A program made the translations under genes and the position numbers. The notes below the pieces were generated by a model. It worked only from the letters and a program-made list of their open reading frames with translations, was not told the origin of the DNA and ran no database searches. Source: Pisaster brevispinus (Eukaryota > Echinodermata > Asteroidea > Forcipulatida > Asteriidae). Taken from it: a stretch of DNA of 64,000 nt. The DNA lies in assembly GCA_023634235.1 (NCBI GenBank), contig JAMKCF010000004.1, positions 21,298,027 to 21,362,026 on the forward strand, written 5' to 3'. This document shows, in pieces, positions 57,444-64,000 of this stretch; within the stretch, counting starts at the first letter, position 1; each line of letters starts with the position of its first letter.

Positions 57444-58908
57444 TGCGATTAAGACTGCATTCAACATGATTCTTCTTATCTTTTCCTTACAAACTAAATT
57501 TGTCAACCACCCTTTATTCCATTTAACTCATTTGGGTGTATTGGGCTAACTTGGGCCGGGGTTAACTTGCCCTTGGACGTTTTCTTTAACACTTGACCTT
57601 CAATCTTACAAGTGAAGAACAAATCAAACAATGTCCGAAATCAATTACCATTCAATACACACAATGTAAATGTTCATTGGTCATCAATTACTGCTGGTCG
57701 AGAGACAAATTTAATTGTAAAATAAACCACGGTTTCGCGATACGCAGTGTTTGTTTTTGACGAGCGTGTCGGTTCACTATCATAGTCAGTGTAATTCACT
57801 CCGATTAAATTTATAGAAAGTCAGACGAACAAAAGGCAACGAGCAACGATTCTTTATCTGTGAAATTCCATTCAACGCGCGATACAACTAATGAAGCAGA
57901 CAAATAAAACCTTTAAATAACACAGGTGGATAGCTCTTGGGACAAATCACAAAGAAAAGAATATGATTGAAATTTGACGTGTCAGCACGACAACATATGC
58001 AACATCAGAAAAGTAAGAAGGAAGTGTGGATGGGTGGTTTGACTTGTGTCTAAAAATAGAAGGGATGTCTTGAGATTCGGTATTAAAAAAACTGATCATA
58101 TCTGATGCTGAACTGCAAGGTACACCTTTTGTTAAAGAGCAAGAGAAATGTGAAATTCAATTTTGTGATGTACTCATTTTCCATCCATATTGTCCTCATG
58201 TGAAGGTGGGGGGAGGGGGAATTACAAGTCTTTAACCTCACACTAAAATAGTGCCATTGTATTTGATACCCTTCCAGAAGTGCAAAATTCGTCAACATTA
58301 AAATCATCCGCTGACATCATTCTGCAAAAAAAATGGGTATGTACTTTTTTGTTTGGGGACCTTTTGGTTCGTTCCTGACTTTCGATGATATTCAATCAAA
58401 ACGGCGTTGAATTTGACCTTTGACTGACAAAGAAATTCCTCCTTGAAATGTAAAGACCGATTAGTTGTTGAAATCCAATCACGTTATGTTTCAAATTTCG
58501 CTTTGAAAAAGTCAAGGATGAACCAAACATCCCCGTACAAGAATTGTACGGACCTATTTTTCTCAGAATGATGTCGTCGGATGTTTTGGATGTTGACAAA
58601 TTTTGCACTGGAAGTGTATCGAAAAAAAATTCCAACTTACACCATTTTAAAGTGAGTTTAGAGATTTGTAATTTTTTCCCAACTCACAAGCAAAAGAGTT
58701 TAAGCGATATTTTCTATTTAAGCAGCTGAATGCAGCTAAATTTCAACAAAATAGACAGAATTGTTTAATAGAAACAGCAATGTTTTACACATATTACAAA
58801 CTTAACTTCTCGAGCAAGGCAAGGTAACAGTTACATTTGAATGTAACTTTTTGTAAAATTTTTAGCAATTTGACAATGAAAGCATCATCCATAAAAAAAA
58901 CTACCCAA

Positions 58909-59172
58909 GGTGTGTCGTGGCCAAGCGGTCAAGCTTTGGTGTTCCTTACACACGTCCACACAGTGTTTTCTACAGTGTTGAAGAATAGGATTTACAGAAC
59001 AATGGAATGTCTACAGAGTGACTGCAACACAGAGCTGCGTTTTTCTGGCAGTATGTGCCGCAGCACCTTGTAAATCCTTATACGGTGCTAAATACTGTAA
59101 ATGGGTCTCATGTTTCAAAAAGTGCCTTGAGACCCGTTTGTAAAGCACTATATAAAAACTATTTATTATTAT
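58909..59172 (+). mobile_element. tRNA-Leu-derived SINE, internally deleted copy near exon 1
   Basis: The head GGTGTGTCGTGGCCAAGCGG is present but the anticodon arm and most of the body are lost. The 3' part with CACCTTGTAAATCC and the tail GTAAAGCACTATATAAAAAC plus ATT repeats remain. The end of the element is only about 42 bp from the exon 1 donor, on the opposite strand to the gene. Confidence 0.8.
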
Positions 59173-59214
59173 CTATTCTTATTAAGTTAAGGGGGTAAAT
59201 ATTTGAATACTTAC

Positions 59215-59306
59215 GTAGCTTTGTCAATGTTGACGTCAATTGAGGCTCCAACAAGTACGCCAGTGATAAGAAGTAATCTGAGATAAATCAAAGTCAACTC
59301 TGTCAT
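59215..59306 (-). CDS. CACNA2D3: CACNA2D3/4-like exon 1: start codon and signal peptide
   Basis: This exon encodes the first 30 codons plus two bases. The protein begins MTELTLIYLRLLLITGVLVG: a short polar start, then a hydrophobic core, as expected of a cleaved signal peptide that sends an alpha2/delta subunit into the secretory pathway. The start is supported by an A at -3 and by an in-frame TAG twelve codons upstream (59339-59337). The donor is TAC|GTAAGT (intron begins at 59214). The exon ends in phase 2 and joins exon 2 to give a Thr codon. The exon is tightly flanked: a SINE copy ends about 42 bp past the donor, and a short uORF overlaps the start codon. First exons are poorly conserved, so identity rests on the signal peptide, the position and the phase match to exon 2. 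Confidence 0.8.
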
Positions 59307-59329
59307 GATCTTGGGATTATCTCCAGCAT
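59303..59329 (-). promoter_or_regulatory. Short uORF overlapping the CACNA2D start codon (ATGA overlap)
   Basis: An ATG at 59329-59327 opens an 8-codon frame (MLEIIPRS). Its TGA shares bases with the main ATG, so the two overlap as ATGA. The uORF start has G at -3. If the 5' UTR is continuous here, ribosomes finishing the uORF would stop exactly on the main start, an arrangement associated with leaky scanning or reinitiation control. The frames and overlap are seen directly; the transcript extent and any regulation are inferred. Confidence 0.5.
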
Positions 59330-59339
59330 CGCAAAACTA

Positions 59340-60240
59340 TGGCAATAGTTTGAGGGGTGCTTGTAGTCCTTCTTCAAAATAGCCCCGTCCGATGGATTCA
59401 GTAACTCCACCACAGATGTCTCAAGGAGAGAAGAGTGCCTCTTCAAGAATTGAAAATAATTCCACTCGCGAATCTCGTTAAGAAGTATTTCATAAAATTC
59501 GGCAAGCAGAGCTGCCAACGTTGACGTTCAACTCTTCCGTTAAAGCAGCTCTCTTTGATGAAAGAGGTTTACCGAAATTTCCTCTGCTTTTAAAAGTTCC
59601 CAGACTTGTTATCCAAAAAAAAAGAAAAAAAAGAAAAAAGGCTATTGCTTGAAGTCTTGCTAGCTTAATTTGTAGTCTCCTCATCAAGTCCAGTGATGTG
59701 TAAATTATGTAAGACGCTCCTGCTGTTTCTTCACCCAATCTAGGACAAAGTTCAATAATTAAAAGACAGTTAGTATAAAACAACCATGATCGCTGTCAAT
59801 ATTTTACTCAGCGCTGATGTTAAGAAGTTTCCCCTCACTTTCAGTTTCTCATCTAAGATGGTCCTTTCCAGAAAAGGAGATCCTTTTCTCCCGGCATCTT
59901 CCACGGAATGGTAAAGTCTCACGAGAGAAAACCAACTGCCGCCGTGAGTAAATAGTAACTCACAAGTTACTCGAGCACTGCGATGCGTCGCTCAGCTCAG
60001 ACGGACTTTCCTAGACTAACTTTGTCATGGTATCAAACTGAAGTGCTTCTTACTTGACATAACTTGATGACAGACAACTCATGGCAGTGCATGTAAGCGA
60101 GCTGGCAACACGCCAGCAGATATTATTCCACCTCGGTCCCCAGCTCCTTCCCCGAGATTGATTTATTCCCCTCTGTTTCACCAAGCTGTCCCGGTTTCCC
60201 CCGTGCTTCTGTGGCCAGCCAACCCTACCAGAAAACATAC
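59340..60240 (-). promoter_or_regulatory. Probable 5' UTR and promoter region of the CACNA2D-like gene
   Basis: The DNA upstream of exon 1 lacks recognisable interspersed repeats over about 0.9 kb and is locally richer in G+C and CpG than the rest of the window, especially near 59940-60010 and 60090-60230. A donor-like GTAAGA (intron would start at 60053) follows a stretch that could be a non-coding first exon. An acceptor-like AAAAGCAG preceded by a pyrimidine-rich tract lies near 59585-59640. I see no clear TATA box. Transcript ends cannot be fixed from sequence alone. Confidence 0.3.
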
Positions 60241-60540
60241 AGGTTCATTACGCACTCCCTGTCTGTACCGCTGGTAGTATGCAAATAGGAGTTAGATAGG
60301 TATTGAATAGTTAATGCTTGGTACCATCCCTTATTACACAACTACATACTGTAGGCTCTCTCCTCCATGCATTGTATACCACACTTGTTAATAATTAATG
60401 AGAAGTCAGTGACATCCATGCCGACCAATCACCAGTGTTGGAAGGATTCATTTTAATAAGGACTTCATCCTAGGGTTTGGAGGTGGTGGTAGCATGGTGG
60501 TAGTTATGGGAAGATGAGGGTTGTAATGGGTGGGCTTTAG

Positions 60541-60738
60541 CAGAGCTGCCGACGTCTGCATCTTGCAATCAGGGAGTTTTTGTACAGCAATCGGGGAGAG
60601 TATTCAGAGTTACATTCAACAGAATGAGGACAAAATTTCCATAATCAGGGAGATTTTCATACTTGTTTATCATAACATGGGGAGACTGATTTAGTTTCAG
60701 GGAATTTTCTGCAGAATCAGGGAGAGCTGACAGCTCTG
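60541..60738. mobile_element. Element with CAGAGCTGCC ends, copy 2
   Basis: Left end CAGAGCTGCCGACGTCTGCA, right end AGCTGACAGCTCTG. The interior has several AATCAGGGAG motifs (CAATCGGGGAG, TAATCAGGGAG, GAATCAGGGAG), as in copy 1. No coding frame. Confidence 0.77.
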
Positions 60739-61440
60739 GCTTGACTGATGATGTCATCCATCTCAGTATGGGAAGAAATGTTTGCCATTGAGGAATGCTC
60801 CTTAAGCCAATCAACAGCTATGTACAGCAAACGTAATAACTCTAACTACAACACATTCTACAGTCACGGTCCAATGCCATCCCACACGTATTTTTCAACC
60901 TTCTCAATACACATTTACATAAATGGCGACAACCTTTTCTTATTTGACGGCAAATACAAATAATGTTCCTTAAATTGGACTGATTACTTGGTGATTTATA
61001 ACGAGCCAAACTCATCATCATTCTGTTCCCATTATGTCAATCAATTATAAAGATTTATGGCATAGTGCAGGGTTGGTAAGAATCAGGGAAAATGTCAATC
61101 TGGAAGCTAACTCTTTATCAAGTTCATACCTACAGAAGCATTTTCATCTGAGAGACTGTCAACGTTTAGGAAATAGCAATTGAAAACCTCGCCCGTTCTT
61201 TTCTTGTAATAGACCAGGGAAATTGTTTTGTTCAACCTAAAGTTACTTTCTTATTTTGATTACAGCAATTGAAGTAGGCATGTATATTCTATACCTTGCA
61301 CAAAATACTCATCATCAACTGTTTTTGTTTTTGTTTTCAGATTAAAAACAAAACATGTTGGTGTATTTATTAAAAACTGTCGAGTGGACATTATTTTACT
61401 TTTCTATAACAGAAAACCAGAATCCCCAAAAATTTGTTTA

Positions 61441-61478
61441 AAAAACAAACAAACAAACAAACAAACAAACAAACAAAA
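61441..61478. repeat. CAAA tetranucleotide array
   Basis: About eight CAAA units, upstream of the gene. Confidence 0.92.
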
Positions 61479-62848
61479 ATGACAAAATACTACCCTGTGT
61501 AACCCTCAGTGAGACTTGTTTACAGCCAAATTTCCGATTGTTCAAAAATAAACACTTTGAGTAAAGCCTAATATTTTCGGACCACTGGAGAAAAAATAAA
61601 AGGCACATTTGATTTCAAATACGGGATATTCAAATTTGTGGAACTCTTTCTTAGGTTTACATGCATGAAGGTGAGCATTGTGTAAAGTTGAATAGTATTA
61701 ACATGTAAATGCACTGAAAAAAAAAGAAAAGGCAAATGTTTGAACCTCAGGAAAAATTAAGTATTGTACGCAGTTTGAAAGGCATTAATCTCTTGAGATA
61801 GGTACACAACCAGTAATCCTAGTCAATATATTTAAGCATTGTTGGTAGTTGTGCTGAAGGGTTTATATATTACATCGCTCCTTTGGTACTAAGCTTAGCT
61901 AACTTGCCAGCAACAAACTATGATACTTTAGGGGGGAAGGTATTCAAATCCATAAGAATGATTTATGGGAAATAGTAAATCTATAATCCTCAGGAAGTCT
62001 TAGAGAAGTCAAATCTACCATTAAGAAACGGTCAATAATTCAAGCATGACGCACTGGACAATCAAAAGTCAGCATGTAAACCAGTAATTTGCGTACGGCC
62101 TTCGCTGTGTAAGCCACAGTAAAAACGCATGAAAAAAACATTGAAATTGAAACATTAGTACTTGAATTAAATCAAATTACAAACAAAATGTAAGGAATGT
62201 AAGGAGGAAAAAAACCAACATGTCTGGATAAACATGCTATCAAATCAAGCAAATAAATTCTAAAGTTGGGAAGCCAAAGTTTCAGGAAGTGTAATCACTA
62301 CGTTGTTTTGACTCTGAGCTGATCTTTTCAGCTCTAGTGAAGGTTCTTGGCTTTTGTCGAGGAATATGAATGCATTTCAAAGAATTTGTAGAAAGCAAAT
62401 GCAATTATCAATGAATTGTACTTGCATTCATTGATCTAGTGCAATAAAGATTGTATTAAAGCTGCCTTGAGGCCGTTCAATTAAAGAATCTTCGATGGCT
62501 AATAATTTTGTCCGAAAGTTTTTTTTTTTAAAGCTACTGACCGCACATGACTTTCTAAAAAAAAAGAGGAAACGTTTATTTTGCAAGCACGACTTTAAAT
62601 AAATGTTTTTTCAAAAGTGGGTAACAGATACGTATCTTGAAATGCACCAACACTTTCAATGACTTTTCAAGAGTACTACAGTATGTCACATACGTCAACA
62701 TACAGCAGCTTCATTTCACTTTAAAGGTAAAAGTCTTTGGTAAATGAGCGAATAATTAAATTGTTTTCTTTCATTGTAGATAAAAAAAAGAAAGAATGAG
62801 AATCAGTATTAAGGGATGTGTTTCTATTTGACAACATCCATCATGTTT

Positions 62849-63525
62849 GTGGCGTGTTGTGGTCGAGGGGTTAACAGCGCTGGACTCAAGCTCTGGTGTT
62901 TCTGATCAGCAGAGTGTGGGTTCGAGTCCCAGCTGTGGCACGGTGTCCTCAAGCAAGATACATTACTATAACTGCTTTGTCCTTCGGATGGGACATATAA
63001 GGCCTTTTCACACTACCTCCATTTCGAACCGCGTTGAAACCTACCCGGGTCCTCGCTTCTTTTCGACACGGATCATTCACACTGGTCTTTACGTGAACCG
63101 GCTAATGCGTGAACCGTATAACAAAAAATGCAATTTCGATCCGGATTGAGATTTTCAACCCTGGTCCCTGCCAGGGTTGATTTCTATCCGGCTAGAGCAT
63201 GCTACCCGGAGGCGGGTTGAAATTTTTACAGTGTGAAACGGGATGAACAAAATATCCGGTTCGGAACCGGTTCCGACCCTGAGATTTTGGACAGTATGAA
63301 AAGGCCTTAAGACGTAGGTCTTGTGTACTAGGATTGGTGGTGCATGTAAAAGAACCCAGAAAACTTATCGTGAAAGAGTAGGGGCTAACCACAGTGTTTT
63401 TTGGTCCACATAGCAAGCATCCTAGTTTACAGGTTTCCTCAGGCTTGCGAGTTTTAGTGACTAAGTTCCCTTATGAGGCATCCTTGGTTTTATTATAACA
63501 TAAACAATTATCACAATAATAATTT
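62849..63525 (+). mobile_element. tRNA-Leu-derived SINE split by a MITE
   Basis: The left piece (62849-62998) has the head GTGGCGTGTTGTGGTCGAGG, an intact ACTCAAGC loop and a perfect box B GGGTTCGAGTCCC. The right piece resumes at 63309 with AAGACGTAGGTCTTGTG and continues through CCTCAGGCTTGCGAG to an AAT-rich end. In the copy at 20221-20589 the two halves are contiguous, which shows that the 310 bp between them is a later insertion. Confidence 0.88.
62999..63308. mobile_element. 310-bp MITE nested in a SINE
   Basis: The inserted block has near-perfect terminal inverted repeats: it starts AAGGCCTTTTCACACTACC and ends in the complement of AAGGCCTTTTCATACTGTCC. The interior has further inverted pairs (CCGGGTC, GGTTGAAA, AACCGG), so the single strand would fold extensively. 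No coding capacity is seen. The flanks suggest a short TA- or TTAA-like duplication with one mismatch. The superfamily is not certain. Confidence 0.82.
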
Positions 63526-63591
63526 ATTGAGTTGCAACTTTTGTATTCATGTACTGGTAGTCATGTTGATTTGACTGACAATGATTCAATC

Positions 63592-63844
63592 CAGGGCCAA
63601 ATTTCATGGCTCTGCTTACTGCCGAATTTTGTGCTTACGATCACAATTCTCCGCTTACTCTGCAAGCGCCAAATTTCTGTGCTAGCTGTGTAAGCGAAGA
63701 ATGCCTAGTAATGTAGAGTACACACCCGTACAAGTAAAAATTCTCTGCTAACCCGTGAAATACGCTTGACGTAAGCGCGGAATTCCCTGCTTCCGTAAGC
63801 GCCGATTCTTTGCTTACGGTAAGCAGAGCCATGAAATTGGGCCT
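63592..63844. mobile_element. Palindromic family S, long copy
   Basis: Closely related to the copy at 1219-1443 (shared CTCTGCTTACTGCCGAATT, AAGCGAAGAATGCCTAGT and CCCTGCTTCCGT), but with about 35 extra bases (around 63709-63744) in the middle. Ends CAGGGCCAAATTTCATGGCT and the complement of GGCCCAATTTCATGGCT. Confidence 0.76.
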
Positions 63845-64000
63845 CGATCACTTCATCCTGAGATTATATTCCGTCTCAATTGCCAAACTCTCTACCAGCA
63901 ACTTTGCTAAAACAGAGGAATTAGCGCGGATGCAGATTAGGGGTTTGCAAAGTACAGTTTTCTTTAACCAGGATGGGATGATGAAAATGACAGATTGATG

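Larger units (their letters stand above)
56736..59214 (-). other. Intron 1 of the CACNA2D-like gene
   Basis: A 2479-bp intron between exons 1 and 2. It holds a short palindromic repeat (56895-57052) directly abutting a TTAA-flanked MITE (57054-57443), and a deleted SINE copy (58909-59172) close to the exon 1 donor. From 57444 to 58908 I see AT-rich DNA with no recognisable feature. Confidence 0.75.
5798..59306 (-). other. CACNA2D3: 5' part of a CACNA2D3/4-like gene (locus span seen in window)
   Basis: This is the span of six coding exons of a calcium channel alpha2/delta subunit gene, read right to left. Alpha2/delta proteins are extracellular, glycosylated subunits that bind the pore-forming Cav1/Cav2 subunit and promote its surface trafficking. 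The exons join with no frame conflict (coding phases after exons 1-5: 2, 0, 0, 0, 1). The joined protein follows the vertebrate alpha2/delta-3/-4 N terminus along its length, and the WQYFG...GFFR..YPG block favours the 3/4 branch over 1/2. The VWA domain with its MIDAS motif, the Cache region and the C terminus are not in the window, so the gene continues past position 1. Assignment to the family is firm. The choice between paralogues 3 and 4 is an inference, and an invertebrate gene may be co-orthologous to both. Confidence 0.93.
60241..64000. other. Upstream flank of the CACNA2D-like gene
   Basis: No gene is recognisable here. It holds a 198-bp element with CAGAGCTG ends (60541-60738), a CAAA array (61441-61478), a SINE split by a 310-bp MITE (62849-63525) and an inverted-repeat element (63592-63844). 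The 1.3 kb from 61479 to 62848 is AT-rich with no supported feature. Confidence 0.7.

Noticed and set aside
59303..59518. A 71-codon frame upstream of CACNA2D
   Set aside because: It opens with TTG, not ATG. Only the last 8 codons follow an ATG, and that part is reported as the uORF.
59490..59783. A 97-codon frame with a hydrophobic stretch
   Set aside because: It opens with TTG and the hydrophobic stretch is a translated poly-pyrimidine run.

Overview
The window is animal nuclear DNA. Its only confidently recognised gene lies on the minus strand: the 5' (N-terminal) part of a voltage-gated calcium channel alpha2/delta subunit of the CACNA2D3/4 type. Six coding exons (92, 82, 114, 60, 169 and 132 nt) can be read with consensus splice sites, and all five exon junctions are phase-compatible. 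They run from the start codon at 59306 leftward to 5798. Together they give about 216 residues: a signal peptide followed by the VWA_N region, ending at a Y-P-G just before the expected VWA domain. The rest of the gene must lie beyond position 1, because no further exon is visible in the last 5.8 kb. Only about 1 percent of the window is coding; introns 2 and 3 are about 17.6 and 28.3 kb long.

Everything else is AT-rich intron and upstream DNA with a dense, layered set of interspersed repeats. I see: a tRNA-Leu-derived SINE family (about nine copies or pieces) whose 3' tail matches a LINE tail in the same window; two or three other tRNA-like SINE families; decayed 3' ends of non-LTR retrotransposons; about fifteen families of short inverted-repeat (MITE-like) elements, several with TTAA or 8-bp target duplications; a 25-bp minisatellite; a 17-bp minisatellite; and many microsatellites and poly-G/C runs. 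Nested insertions can be read directly at 12.1-12.8 kb, 37.5-37.9 kb and 62.85-63.5 kb.

Layout: 1-5797 intron 6 (incomplete); 5798-5929 exon 6; 7873-8041 exon 5; 10624-10683 exon 4; 10684-38947 intron 3 (most of the repeats, the 25-bp minisatellite, hammerhead-like fold-back units); 38948-39061 exon 3; 39062-56653 intron 2; 56654-56735 exon 2; 59215-59306 exon 1; 59307 to about 60240 probable 5' UTR/promoter region; 60240-64000 upstream DNA with more repeats.

Organism: the intron sizes, the alpha2/delta protein and the repeat types fit a marine invertebrate. An echinoderm, possibly a sea star, is my best guess, but this is an inference and not proven by the sequence. There is no prokaryotic operon, phage, CRISPR array or recognisable viral gene. 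The features most worth a second look are the hammerhead-ribozyme-like units at 18.4-18.64 kb and the related hairpins at 17.9, 26.1 and 34.1 kb, a short uORF whose stop overlaps the CACNA2D start, the nested insertions, and a few protein-like frames that I cannot identify.
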